DNA of 64,000 bases from the NCBI RefSeq assembly GCF_900696045.1, contig NZ_LR216287.1, positions 2,399,854-2,463,853 on the forward strand. Reading direction: 5' to 3'. Each line of letters begins with the position of its first letter. Position 1 is the stretch's first letter. The notes below the pieces were generated by a model. That model worked only from the letters and a program-made list of their open reading frames with translations. It was not told the DNA's origin and searched no databases. Below, piece after piece: positions 27,627 to 36,650 of this stretch. The DNA comes from Candidatus Nitrosocosmicus franklandus. GTDB lineage: Archaea; Thermoproteota; Nitrososphaeria; Nitrososphaerales; Nitrososphaeraceae. Made by a program: the position numbers and the translations under genes.

Positions 27627-28097
27627 GTGAGTGAAAAAATAAAATTATCTCCCGATGAATTTAGGTTATTATCTCTATTTCAGGGTATTACAACTGCAGA
27701 TGCTAGGGATTGTATAATAGATGAAAGAATGGAAAGAGTGATTTTCATAGTCAATAAAGGCCAGATGGGTATGGCCATAGGCAAAGGGGGTTCAAATATA
27801 AAACAATTACAGAATGTAATAAATAAAAAAATAGAATTGGTAGAACACTCTGATCATCCATTAGATTTTGTGAGGAATATATTTAATTCAAATATGATTC
27901 AGGAAATTAGACTCGTTGATCGCCAGGATGGTTCAAAACAAGCATTAGTCGTAGTTGACTCAAAGAAAAAAGGACTTGTAGTCGGAAAAGAAGGTCGGAA
28001 TGTAGATAAAGCTAGAATTTTGGCAAAGAGGTATTTCAACATTGCAAATGTTTTGATAGTAAGTCCGGAACAATTAATTAAAAGTGAAAAGATGTGA
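27627..28097 (+). CDS. nusA: NusA-like KH transcription factor
   Basis: Archaeal short NusA of 156 residues with two KH domains and no S1 domain. The GxxG loops are AIGKGGSNIKQLQ (about 53-65) and VVGKEGRNVDKARIL (about 119-133). Archaeal NusA is placed before uS12 in this conserved order. The start is GTG 27627; the family N-terminus (KLSPDEFRLLSLFQGITTADARDC) follows directly. Confidence 0.92.
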   Translation: MSEKIKLSPDEFRLLSLFQGITTADARDCIIDERMERVIFIVNKGQMGMAIGKGGSNIKQLQNVINKKIELVEHSDHPLDFVRNIFNSNMIQEIRLVDRQDGSKQALVVVDSKKKGLVVGKEGRNVDKARILAKRYFNIANVLIVSPEQLIKSEKM

Positions 28098-28100
28098 TAT

Positions 28101-28541
28101 ATGTTGAGTAAATCACCTTTAGGATTATTTTCGGGTAGAGTGTTAAAGACGAAACGAAAACGAGCCCGATGGTCGAATAAATACTATAAAAGAAGAATGT
28201 TAATGCTTGATAAGAAAGCCAATCCTTTGGAAGGTGCTCCGCAAGCTAGAGGAATTGTTCTAGAGAAAGTGGGAATAGAGTCCAAACAGCCCAATTCTGC
28301 CGTTCGTAAATGTGTTAGGGTTCAACTGATCAAGAACGGAAAGTCTATAACAGCTTTTCTCCCGCGAGATGGTGCATTGAACTTTGTCGATGAACATGAC
28401 GAAGTCGTGTTAGAAGGTATTGGTGGTTCTATGGGAGGAGCAATGGGAGATATTCCTGGAGTTAGATGGCAAGTTTTCAAGGTGAACGGTGTATCACTTA
28501 ATCAATTGGTTAGAGGTAAGAAAGAAAAACCGAGGCGATAA
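28101..28541 (+). CDS. rps12: 30S ribosomal protein uS12
   Basis: Decoding-centre protein. [21 protein letters not shown], then [18 protein letters not shown] and [20 protein letters not shown] are the hallmark segments. At 146 residues it is the archaeal length. It begins 3 nt after nusA and ends 3 nt before uS7. Confidence 0.97.
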   Translation: MLSKSPLGLFSGRVLKTKRKRARWSNKYYKRRMLMLDKKANPLEGAPQARGIVLEKVGIESKQPNSAVRKCVRVQLIKNGKSITAFLPRDGALNFVDEHDEVVLEGIGGSMGGAMGDIPGVRWQVFKVNGVSLNQLVRGKKEKPRR

Positions 28542-28544
28542 ATA

Positions 28545-29153
28545 ATGAGTGGCAAAGAACAAACAAATATGCTATTATTTAATAAATGGGATACAACAAA
28601 TATCGAAATTAAGGACGAAGGGTTGAAAAATGTAATTCATTTGTATCCATCAATGACTTTTCCCATCACATTTGGACGTCATGAACATCAGCGTTTAAAA
28701 AAGGCTGAGGTAAACATAGTCGAACGCCTTGTCAACAAGTTAATGCATTTTGGAAAGAGGTATGCAAAGAATACTGGTCGAATGGGTGGTAAGAAAGCCC
28801 GGGTTATGAATGTTGTAAAGACTGCTCTTGAAATTATATCACTGGAAACTGGTAGAAATCCGGTTGAGCTACTCATTAGAGCTATAGAGAATGCTTCTCC
28901 AAATGAAGATACCACTCGAATAGTATATGGAGGAGTAGTATACCATGTCTCAGTTGATGTTTCTCCACTTCGGAGAGTTGATCTGGCGTTGAGGTTTATA
29001 GCAGAAGGTGTGAGAGAATCAACTTATTCATCACCACAAACTATGGAGGAAGTTTTGGCCAAAGAGATTATATTAGCATCAGAAAATGACATGAACAGTT
29101 ATGCAATAAAAAAGAAGAATGAACAAGAAAGAATAGCAATGTCGTCAAGGTAA
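28545..29153 (+). CDS. rps7: 30S ribosomal protein uS7
   Basis: Head protein of the small subunit that starts assembly of the 16S 3' domain. HLYPSMTFPITFGRHEH, then NIVERLVNKLMH, TGRMGGKKARVMNVVKTALEII, NPVELLIRAIENASP and GGVVYHVSVDVSPLRRVDLAL are conserved uS7 blocks. 202 residues is usual for archaea. ATG 28545 follows uS12 closely. Confidence 0.97.
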   Translation: MSGKEQTNMLLFNKWDTTNIEIKDEGLKNVIHLYPSMTFPITFGRHEHQRLKKAEVNIVERLVNKLMHFGKRYAKNTGRMGGKKARVMNVVKTALEIISLETGRNPVELLIRAIENASPNEDTTRIVYGGVVYHVSVDVSPLRRVDLALRFIAEGVRESTYSSPQTMEEVLAKEIILASENDMNSYAIKKKNEQERIAMSSR

Positions 29154-29203
29154 TAATCCGCTTATTCAATTTTATTATTCTGTCAAGTACTTCAGGAGCC
29201 ACA

Positions 29204-30340
29204 ATGAGCAGCAAAGATGATTTTATTTTTAAGAAAACTAACTTATTAAGAACTCCTTCTGGTAGGAGTATTCTCAAAAGTGGTTTACTAAAGGATCAAA
29301 AATATTCTTTATTCAAATACTATTTAAATCAATCCAAGAGAGAATATCTAGGATTCGTACAACGCTACAAAGATGGAATTTATCAACTGATTAATTCTGA
29401 TCAATCGCCAATTGAAACACACAGAAGATTCATAGCAGAGGTTGGCAATACTAAGGAACTCGAATTAGAAATAGATCAAATATTAAGTATAAGAGAAAGA
29501 ATGACTGGACGTGATATCGTTTACGATATGATCGATCGTATACTTAATTCAAATTTCGTCAAGATGACATTCCCTGTTTTTTTTGCACTTTATGATGGCT
29601 ATGCTAGCAAAATGAGTTTGAATGATCAAAAACTGCGTGATAATGTAATTGACGGTCATTTAATAGCCATAGATCTTAGCGAGCCAATGGATCGAATATT
29701 GGATAGGGATGAAGATCTAGAATTTCTAGACGATTATAAATTTTTGAACCCTTATATTTTATTATTAGCTAAACAGAAGATCAGAGAATTAGGTTCTGAT
29801 ATTTTCAAAGAATTTGAAGCAGGCTTTGTAGATGCTCTTTTAGGTCAGAAAATCGATTATGAGTTAAAAACCAATTCTCTGGATTTGACTTATGATAACT
29901 TGGAACTTAGTTATAAGAAATATCGTTCTGTATTAGGGACTGCTGGAAAAAATATGTGTCTTAACCAAAAACCATTATCCGAGATTTACTATATTGGAAT
30001 GGCCAAAGCCGCAGAGAGTGTTGGTTGTGGAAACGAGATTCAAGACGCAATTACAAATAGGGGAATAAAATCACCTTCGTGGCCTCTTTTCTATTCTATA
30101 CTCACCGGAGACGTAAAGTCCGGATTTAGATTGACACTAGAGAAAAGTAGAACTTATCTTTCAGAAGCGTATTTGGCTCTGGAAATGCTTGAAGATGATT
30201 TTAAAACAAAACCTTACCTGGAATTTTTGTTTTTAACGGTGGGTCATTATAATGAATTCTGGTATAGGGAATTAACTGCAAATAGACCTGAGCTTTTGGA
30301 AAAATTTCAAAACGATCTCAAGGTCACCTTAGACAAATAA
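29204..30340 (+). CDS. uncharacterised protein between uS7 and RFC-L
   Basis: 378 residues, largely alpha-helical by eye, with no recognised motif, signal or membrane segment. Features include a charged N-terminus, acidic helices around RILDRDEDLEFLDDYKFLNPYILL, and SPSWPLFYSILTGDVKSGFR near the middle. It starts 50 nt after uS7 and ends 17 nt before the RFC large subunit, all on the same strand, so it is probably part of this string and linked to replication or translation. A conserved thaumarchaeal hypothetical is likely, but no function is claimed. Confidence 0.75.
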   Translation: MSSKDDFIFKKTNLLRTPSGRSILKSGLLKDQKYSLFKYYLNQSKREYLGFVQRYKDGIYQLINSDQSPIETHRRFIAEVGNTKELELEIDQILSIRERMTGRDIVYDMIDRILNSNFVKMTFPVFFALYDGYASKMSLNDQKLRDNVIDGHLIAIDLSEPMDRILDRDEDLEFLDDYKFLNPYILLLAKQKIRELGSDIFKEFEAGFVDALLGQKIDYELKTNSLDLTYDNLELSYKKYRSVLGTAGKNMCLNQKPLSEIYYIGMAKAAESVGCGNEIQDAITNRGIKSPSWPLFYSILTGDVKSGFRLTLEKSRTYLSEAYLALEMLEDDFKTKPYLEFLFLTVGHYNEFWYRELTANRPELLEKFQNDLKVTLDK

Positions 30341-30357
30341 AAGGAGTTGGATTCTAC

Positions 30358-31581
30358 TTGATGTGGACAGAGAAATACAGAGTAAATAGAATAGACAGTT
30401 TTTTTGGTAATGAAAAAGAAAGACTGGCAGTTATTGAATGGCTTGCTAAATGGATAAGGGGAACTAAACCACTTTTGCTTGTGGGTTCACCAGGTACCGG
30501 TAAGACTTCTTTTATAAAATCGCTAGCGATACATTTTGACTATGATCTAATCGAACTAAATGCTAGTGATTTAAGGAACAAAATAAACCTAGAAAATATA
30601 ATTAATCCAATTCTATCTAATTCTAGTTTGTTTGGAAAGAAAACCTTGCTATTTTTGGATGAGGTCGATGGTATCTCAACAAGGGATGATTTTGGAGGAT
30701 CATCCTTTCTAGGAACTATATTGAAAAACTCTGAAATTCCAATAATTATGGCGTCTAATTCGAAAAGCACAAAGATAAAAGAAATTGTTAAAAATAGTAA
30801 GGTCATTACATTTAGTCCATTATCTACCTATGCAAGCTATTTGTTAATTCAACATGTTTTAAATGAAGAAGAGCAAATTTTGGATGAAAATACTAAACTC
30901 GACTTAATTAAACAGAGTAAAGGGGATGCTAGAAGTATATTAAATGGATTGCAAATAATTCTCGAAGGAAATCTAACTGTTACCTCAAGAACCGGACAAG
31001 AGTTACCAATTGAAGAATGTATCAATAGTTTCTTTTCTCTGAATGACCCTGTCGAGATCAAAAAAATATTATCAAATTCAGCAGTTCGTTATAGTACGCC
31101 TAAATTTGGATATAGCCAGGAGGAACGTGGCAAGGATTTATTGGGTGCTCTTTATACGAGTATTATAAGTAATCAAAAGTTCCTTAGTTCTTCGGAATTG
31201 GCAGATTTGTTACATCACCTCTCTGAAGTCGACCTTTTTGTGAATAAGATTTATGAAAATCGAAATTGGAGGTTACTAAGATATGCAAACGATGTATTAG
31301 TCTCAAAACTCTTTCGTTTTAGTAGATTTCCTTCAATTCGATATAATCAGTATTCGATTCCATTTCCTCTGATCGGATCGATTTTTATGCGTGGTCAAGC
31401 TTTGAGTCGAGTTCGAAGTGAAATGGCTAGGACGTTTCACACAGGAGAGAGTAAAATTGGCCTTTTTTATTACTCTTATTTTATACACATCCTTAAGAAT
31501 GCAGGAAATTTTTCACTAGTTTTCAACAACCCTGATAATTTGAAATTAAATGAAATTATCGAAAAAGAAAAGTCTAGATAG
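30358..31581 (+). CDS. rfcL: replication factor C large subunit
   Basis: Clamp-loader subunit that opens PCNA. The AAA+ module shows Walker A GSPGTGKTSF (about 43-52), Walker B LLFLDEVDGI, and the sensor-1 stretch IIMASNSKSTKI. The N-terminal WTEKYRVNRIDSFFG is the usual RFC start. At 407 residues it is somewhat shorter than many archaeal RFC-L proteins (about 430-500), lacking a long charged C-terminal tail; the PCNA-interacting motif is not obvious. The small subunit gene is not in this window. Confidence 0.9.
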   Translation: MMWTEKYRVNRIDSFFGNEKERLAVIEWLAKWIRGTKPLLLVGSPGTGKTSFIKSLAIHFDYDLIELNASDLRNKINLENIINPILSNSSLFGKKTLLFLDEVDGISTRDDFGGSSFLGTILKNSEIPIIMASNSKSTKIKEIVKNSKVITFSPLSTYASYLLIQHVLNEEEQILDENTKLDLIKQSKGDARSILNGLQIILEGNLTVTSRTGQELPIEECINSFFSLNDPVEIKKILSNSAVRYSTPKFGYSQEERGKDLLGALYTSIISNQKFLSSSELADLLHHLSEVDLFVNKIYENRNWRLLRYANDVLVSKLFRFSRFPSIRYNQYSIPFPLIGSIFMRGQALSRVRSEMARTFHTGESKIGLFYYSYFIHILKNAGNFSLVFNNPDNLKLNEIIEKEKSR

Positions 31582-31613
31582 CTTAAGAGTTTAATTTGAA
31601 AGCAAGTGTACTT

Positions 31614-32069
31614 ATGACTGTGGGGAATGATTTATTTTCATCGGGAGACTGGATAAAGATAAAGGTTAAATTTTCAGGTTTATGTCAGAATTGTAAGAAA
31701 AGGTTAAGCATTGGGGATCTCGGATATTGGTCAAAAGCATCAAGAGCAATAGTACATGAGGATTGTTATCTGCAGTCTAAGACTCCTGATGGACCGGAGA
31801 CTCAAGGAGGAACTAGAATAAAGAACAAGACTCAGACAAGCCAAGAAGATAGGTCTGATAGAACCTATTTAGAATTATTCAAGGATGCGAGATGTTATAT
31901 ATGTAATAAACCTGTGGATGCAAATGATCCACTAATTATGGAATTATTCAACATCGGAGGTAAGAAGGATCATGGTGGAGTCTTTTATTGTGGTAATTGT
32001 CTAAAAGGGTTCAATAAAGACATTCTTAATGACTATAGGACCAGCTTCCAACGAAAAATCAAGGGTTGA
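31614..32069 (+). CDS. two-zinc-ribbon hypothetical protein
   Basis: About 151 residues from ATG 31614 (an in-frame TTG at 31596 would add six). Two potential zinc sites are visible: CQNCKKRLSIGDLGYWS...HEDCY in the N-terminal half and CYICNKPVDANDP...FYCGNCLKGF in the C-terminal half. The spacer is Ser/Thr/Gln-rich. The first unit has the 'CxxCgk.i..G..gyw' look of zinc-binding domains in DNA-end or nucleic-acid-binding proteins. It follows RFC-L by 32 nt and may work with it; function unknown. Confidence 0.7.
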   Translation: MTVGNDLFSSGDWIKIKVKFSGLCQNCKKRLSIGDLGYWSKASRAIVHEDCYLQSKTPDGPETQGGTRIKNKTQTSQEDRSDRTYLELFKDARCYICNKPVDANDPLIMELFNIGGKKDHGGVFYCGNCLKGFNKDILNDYRTSFQRKIKG

Positions 32070-32123
32070 TTAGTTTAACAAAGTTAAAATAAATAAATCC
32101 ATAAACAATACTGGTAAAGTAAA

Positions 32124-32354
32124 TTGTCTAGTGAATATGAATATAATGTCAGTAAAATTCTTACCGAAAAGATTAGGAAATTAAACGAATTACAAAACTC
32201 AAGCAAGTCTTCTACTTATGATAAAGAATTCTTAAAGATGGAGATAGAAACACTCGAATCATTATATGAGAATTACAATTTAGGATTGAATTACTTTAGA
32301 CGTGCTCAGGGAGGAAGAAGTGGATTGCGTGAGTTGAAGGATAAGGAAAAGTAA
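32124..32354 (+). CDS. small helical hypothetical protein
   Basis: 76 residues, starting at TTG 32124: acidic/basic amphipathic helices (SKILTEKIRKLNELQNSS, EFLKMEIETLESLYENYNLG) and a basic C-terminal segment (RRAQGGRSGLRELKDK). It is a coiled-coil-like small protein with no recognised family. It comes 55 nt after the zinc-ribbon gene and 97 nt before the carboxylase operon. Confidence 0.5.
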   Translation: MSSEYEYNVSKILTEKIRKLNELQNSSKSSTYDKEFLKMEIETLESLYENYNLGLNYFRRAQGGRSGLRELKDKEK

Positions 32355-32450
32355 TCAAGTATAACAATTATTCTTGATTCACATTTAATATGTCTTTAAA
32401 TCTATAGCAAAGTCTATATTAAATAATGTTAAGGATCAAAAGCATATTAT

Positions 32451-33995
32451 ATGCATGAGGAGAAACTAAAGCAATACTATGACCGAAAGCACAATGCCGA
32501 AGCAGGCGGAGGTCAAGATAAGGTTGAATCCCAGCATTCGAAGGGGAAACTAACTGCGAGGGAGCGTATAAATCTATTACTAGATCCAAATAGTTTTACA
32601 GAAATTGATAAATTTGTAACTCATAGAGGCGACGATCCTGAAGTTAAGAAATATTATGGTGATGGTCTAGTTACCGGATATGGCACCATAAACGGAAGAA
32701 GAGTCTTCATTTATGTGTATGATTTTACTGTTTTAGGCGGTTCTCTAGGTGAAATGGCTGGCAAAAAGGTTTCCAAGGTAATGTCGCATGCACTTAAGGT
32801 AGGATGTCCAATCATTGGTATACTGGATTCTGGTGGTGCAAGAATTCAGGAAGGCGTATCGAGTTTAGATGGTTATGGTGATATCTTTCATAAGAATGCT
32901 TTGGCATCGGGTGTCATTCCACAGATAACGGCAAGTATTGGACCTTGTGCAGGGGGTGCAGTATATTCACCATCGATGACTGATTTTGTAATTATGGTTG
33001 AAAATATTGGACAAATGTTTGTCACAGGGCCAGAAGTAGTTAAGGAAGTTTTGAGCCAGGAGGTCACTTTTGAAGAATTAGGGGGGGCAAGGACTCATGC
33101 AACAAAGTCTGGGGTAGCCCACTTTATAGCTAAAGATGAAGTCGACTGCATGGACAAGATCAAAACGCTCATTTCTTTCTTACCTCAGAACAACAGGGAA
33201 GAGCCAATGATTTTAACGGACAATTCCGACGATATCAATAGAGCTGATCCGAATTTAATTAATATTCTTCCGGATAACCCGTATCAGTCTTATGACATGA
33301 AAGAGATAATTAAATCCATAGTAGATAACGGGAACTTTTTTGAAGTTCATGAACTATTCGCTGAAAATATAGTTGTGGGTTTTGCAAGAATGGGTGGAAG
33401 GTCGGTTGGCATTATAGCGAATCAACCTCTTTTCTTGGCCGGCGCTTTGGATATACACTCCTCTAATAAGGCCGCTCGATTTGTTAGATTCTGCGACTCT
33501 TTCAATATTCCTATTGTTACGCTCGTTGATACACCTGGTTATTTGCCGGGAACAGACCAGGAGCATAATGGTATAATTAGACATGGAAGCAAACTTCTAT
33601 ATGCTTACTGCGAGGCAACAGTTCCGAAGATAACTTGTATAATTGGAAAGGCTTATGGTGGAGCTTATATTGCAATGGGCAGCAAGAATCTTGGAACCGA
33701 TCTTAATATCGCATGGCCGACTGCTGAAATTGCTGTCTTGGGACCCGAGGCTGCAATAACTATTATTCACCGAAAGAGTTTGAAGGACTCACCCGATGCA
33801 GCTACTAAAAAGAAAAATTTAGCTAAAGAATATAGGAACAAGTTTGCTAATCCTTATATTGCTGCAGAAAGAGGAACAATTGATCTGGTAATAGATCCTA
33901 TGGAATCCAGAGGCACAATAATAAATGCCCTTAACGCTTTAGCAAATAAGAGAGAGACTAGGCCATGGAAGAAACACGGTAATATCAATTTATAA
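32451..33995 (+). CDS. pccB: acetyl-/propionyl-CoA carboxylase, carboxyltransferase subunit
   Basis: 514-residue carboxyltransferase of the acyl-CoA carboxylase that feeds the thaumarchaeal 3-hydroxypropionate/4-hydroxybutyrate carbon-fixation cycle. GSLGEMAGKKVSKVM, then GILDSGGARIQEGVSSLDGYG, ASIGPCAGGAVYSPSMTDFV and, in the second half, LVDTPGYLPGTDQEHNGIIRHG and KAYGGAYIAMGSK form the two crotonase-like halves. ATG 32451 opens a three-gene operon with the biotin carboxylase and biotin carrier genes. Confidence 0.95.
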   Translation: MHEEKLKQYYDRKHNAEAGGGQDKVESQHSKGKLTARERINLLLDPNSFTEIDKFVTHRGDDPEVKKYYGDGLVTGYGTINGRRVFIYVYDFTVLGGSLGEMAGKKVSKVMSHALKVGCPIIGILDSGGARIQEGVSSLDGYGDIFHKNALASGVIPQITASIGPCAGGAVYSPSMTDFVIMVENIGQMFVTGPEVVKEVLSQEVTFEELGGARTHATKSGVAHFIAKDEVDCMDKIKTLISFLPQNNREEPMILTDNSDDINRADPNLINILPDNPYQSYDMKEIIKSIVDNGNFFEVHELFAENIVVGFARMGGRSVGIIANQPLFLAGALDIHSSNKAARFVRFCDSFNIPIVTLVDTPGYLPGTDQEHNGIIRHGSKLLYAYCEATVPKITCIIGKAYGGAYIAMGSKNLGTDLNIAWPTAEIAVLGPEAAITIIHRKSLKDSPDAATKKKNLAKEYRNKFANPYIAAERGTIDLVIDPMESRGTIINALNALANKRETRPWKKHGNINL

Positions 33996-34007
33996 AAGGT
34001 TGGTTAG

Positions 34008-35519
34008 ATGACCAAACAAATATCAAGCATATTAATCGCCAATAGAGGAGAAATAGCACTTAGAATAATAAGAGCGTGTAAAGAGTTGGATATAAAGTCT
34101 GTATCCATCTACTCTGATGAGGATGTAAGGTCTATTCATGTAAAACGTGCTGATGCTGCATACCACATCGGTCCTGCAGCCCCGTCACAGAGCTACTTAA
34201 ATATGAACAAGATTATTGATGTTGCAATCTCTGCAGGAGTTGATGCAATTCATCCTGGTTATGGATTTCTCTCTGAGAATGAGACTTTTGCAGAATTGTG
34301 TGAAAAAAACAATATTATTTTTATAGGTCCAAAAAGTGTGTCTATGGATTTAACTGGGGATAAAATGAAATGCAAGCGCATAATGAATGAAGCAAAAGTA
34401 CCTACTGTCCCAGGAAGCGACGGAGTAATTGAGGATGTAGAAATAGCAGTTCAGATTGCAAATGATGCAAAATACCCAGTACTGTTAAAATCTGCCTTTG
34501 GAGGCGGGGGTAGGGGAATCAGATTAGCCAAAGATGAGAAGGAATTAAGACAGGAATTTGAGATGGCTTCTGCTGAATCGAAGGCGGCATTTGGGAAAGC
34601 CGCTCTCTTTGTAGAGAAATTCTTAGAAAAAATAAGGCATATTGAATTCCAATTGATTAGAGATTCTCATGGTAACACTAGACATTTGTTTGAAAGAGAG
34701 TGTTCCATTCAGAGGAGACACCAAAAGTTGATAGAAATGTCGCCATCTCCGATCATGACTCCTGAAAAGAGGAATGAAATTGGAGAAATAGCCAAAAGGG
34801 CTGCCGATGCCGTAGATTACCTCAATGCAGGAACTGCAGAATTTCTTTGTGATCCGGATGGCAATTTTTATTTTATCGAAATTAATTCAAGACTTCAGGT
34901 GGAACATCCAGTAACTGAGCTAGTAACAGGCCTTGACCTTGTAAAGCTTCAAATATCGATAGCGAACGGCGAAGAAATACCTTTTGAGCAGAATGATCTA
35001 AAATTAAATGGTTGTGCAATCGAGTGCAGAATTAATGCTGAGGATCCATTTTATGACTTTGCTCCATCTGTGGGTAAAGTTCCATATTGCAATTTACCCT
35101 ATGGACCCGGTATAAGAGTCGATACATACTTGTATCCTGGTTGTACCGTCTCTGGATTTTATGACTCTTTGACTGCAAAGCTGATATCATGGGGATCCAC
35201 ATTTGATGAATCTAGGCGCAGGATGAGAAATGCACTCAATGAGTTTATTATTGAGGGGATAAATACTACTATTCCTCTTTATAAAACAATAATGAACGAC
35301 AAATACTTTATTTCTGGAGACCTCTCGACAGACTACTTGGATAGGTACTCAATAATCCAAAAGATGAAAGATGAACAAAAATCCATTAATTCGGATCTTC
35401 ACAATCGACTATTGCCTGCAGTTGGGTCTGCAATATTACAATCCGAGTATGTAAAGAAAAGCAATCAAGTACAAAATGGCTCGTCATATAATTGGAAATT
35501 TGGGGGATTGACCAGTTAA
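34008..35519 (+). CDS. accC: acetyl-/propionyl-CoA carboxylase, biotin carboxylase subunit
   Basis: 503-residue ATP-grasp enzyme that carboxylates biotin on the carrier protein. The N-terminal ILIANRGEIALRIIRACKEL, the HPGYGFLSENETFAELCE motif, the Gly-rich ATP loop SAFGGGGRGIRLAK, ERECSIQRRHQKLIEMSPS and the catalytic EINSRLQVEHPVTELVTG are all present. It starts 12 nt after the carboxyltransferase gene and ends next to the carrier protein gene. Confidence 0.95.
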   Translation: MTKQISSILIANRGEIALRIIRACKELDIKSVSIYSDEDVRSIHVKRADAAYHIGPAAPSQSYLNMNKIIDVAISAGVDAIHPGYGFLSENETFAELCEKNNIIFIGPKSVSMDLTGDKMKCKRIMNEAKVPTVPGSDGVIEDVEIAVQIANDAKYPVLLKSAFGGGGRGIRLAKDEKELRQEFEMASAESKAAFGKAALFVEKFLEKIRHIEFQLIRDSHGNTRHLFERECSIQRRHQKLIEMSPSPIMTPEKRNEIGEIAKRAADAVDYLNAGTAEFLCDPDGNFYFIEINSRLQVEHPVTELVTGLDLVKLQISIANGEEIPFEQNDLKLNGCAIECRINAEDPFYDFAPSVGKVPYCNLPYGPGIRVDTYLYPGCTVSGFYDSLTAKLISWGSTFDESRRRMRNALNEFIIEGINTTIPLYKTIMNDKYFISGDLSTDYLDRYSIIQKMKDEQKSINSDLHNRLLPAVGSAILQSEYVKKSNQVQNGSSYNWKFGGLTS

Positions 35520-35520
35520 A

Positions 35521-36033
35521 TTGGAAATAAAGGTTGAAGAAATAAACCAGGAATTTAAAGGAAAAATAGTGGGTTTTGACAAAGATGGAAATCTGATCAT
35601 TGAAATCAATGGTTCAGAACACCTGATCAAAATCATTGAAATGAAATCCGACAGATTTGAATTCATTTTTGATAATACATTTCATGAAACAATGATTAGC
35701 GAATCTACAAGCACAGAGTTGAAACTTTTATTGGATAATATCCCTATGGTACTCAAGAAACATATCAAACTGTCTGAAATTATTGAAAAATCCAATAGAT
35801 TATCTGGTGGCTCAAACTCTCAGAACACGATTTCCAGTCAGATACCGGGAAGGGTAATTTCAGTAGCCACTAATAAAGGGGACACAGTAAAACAAGGGGA
35901 TAATATTGTCGTTTTGGAATCAATGAAAATGCAAGTTGCCATTAAATCACATAGAGATGGGACAATAAAAGAATTAAAAGTAAAAGAAGGTCAAAGTATA
36001 TCTAGAAATGATGTCGTAGCTATCTTAGAGTAG
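35521..36033 (+). CDS. accB: biotin carboxyl carrier protein
   Basis: 170 residues, starting at TTG 35521 one base after the biotin carboxylase stop. The C-terminal biotinyl domain (about 105-170) contains IPGRVISVATNKGDTVKQGD and the attachment site VLESMKMQVAI, so the biotinylated residue is K136 in ESMKM. The N-terminal 100 residues form a charged linker-type region. It completes the three-part acyl-CoA carboxylase; the paired arrangement is the usual thaumarchaeal one. Confidence 0.95.
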   Translation: MEIKVEEINQEFKGKIVGFDKDGNLIIEINGSEHLIKIIEMKSDRFEFIFDNTFHETMISESTSTELKLLLDNIPMVLKKHIKLSEIIEKSNRLSGGSNSQNTISSQIPGRVISVATNKGDTVKQGDNIVVLESMKMQVAIKSHRDGTIKELKVKEGQSISRNDVVAILE

Positions 36034-36115
36034 ACTTTATTCGGTTAGGTTAAAAAATTCCTTTTCCAAACTTGTCGAATTTCTAAAAGTTTCTAAAAGA
36101 ATAAAAAAGTTACTT

Positions 36116-36613
36116 CTAAGAGAAGGTGCCTGTAGCCTTCCTAATTTCATTATAATCAGGTTCTATCAATGGGTTGTCTGTTACCCATTTATATATTATT
36201 TGAGAATTCTTGTTGTCGACTACAAATATAGATCTCTTGGCTACTTTGAAATCCTTTAGTTTTCCAAGACTCGGCATTACTACATTATACTTTTCAATAA
36301 CTTGTCTGTCATAATCACTTAATATTGGAAAATTAAGACCGTGGTGTTCAGCAAAAACCTTATTGGCAAATGGACTGTCCACAGATATTCCTAAAACCGT
36401 AACGTTCTTGCTTTTAAGGCTATTGAGAGAATCTCTGAAATTGCACATTTCTACAGTACATACCGGTGAACCAGCCGCAGGAAAAAAGGCTAAAATTGTC
36501 ATTCCATCCTTGTAATCAGATAATTTGTGTATTTCTTGGTTTGTATCTAAAAGCTCGAAATCTGGTGCTTTATCCCCGACCTCAATATTCTTACCATAAG
36601 TACTATTGCTCAT
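36116..36613 (-). CDS. bcp: Bcp/PrxQ-type peroxiredoxin
   Basis: 165-residue thiol peroxidase. KAPDFELLD at the N-terminus and FFPAAGSPVCTVEMCNFRD include the peroxidatic C52 and the likely resolving C57, five residues apart as in PrxQ. It reads in the same direction as the cysteine desulfurase (37 nt downstream of it) and is therefore likely the last gene of the larC-larE-desulfurase operon. It removes hydroperoxides; whether it protects the Fe-S or sulfur-transfer enzymes is only an inference from position. Confidence 0.92.
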   Translation of the reverse strand: MSNSTYGKNIEVGDKAPDFELLDTNQEIHKLSDYKDGMTILAFFPAAGSPVCTVEMCNFRDSLNSLKSKNVTVLGISVDSPFANKVFAEHHGLNFPILSDYDRQVIEKYNVVMPSLGKLKDFKVAKRSIFVVDNKNSQIIYKWVTDNPLIEPDYNEIRKATGTFS

Positions 36614-36650
36614 ACAATAGAATATTGATTCAGGATAATAAATTATTCTA

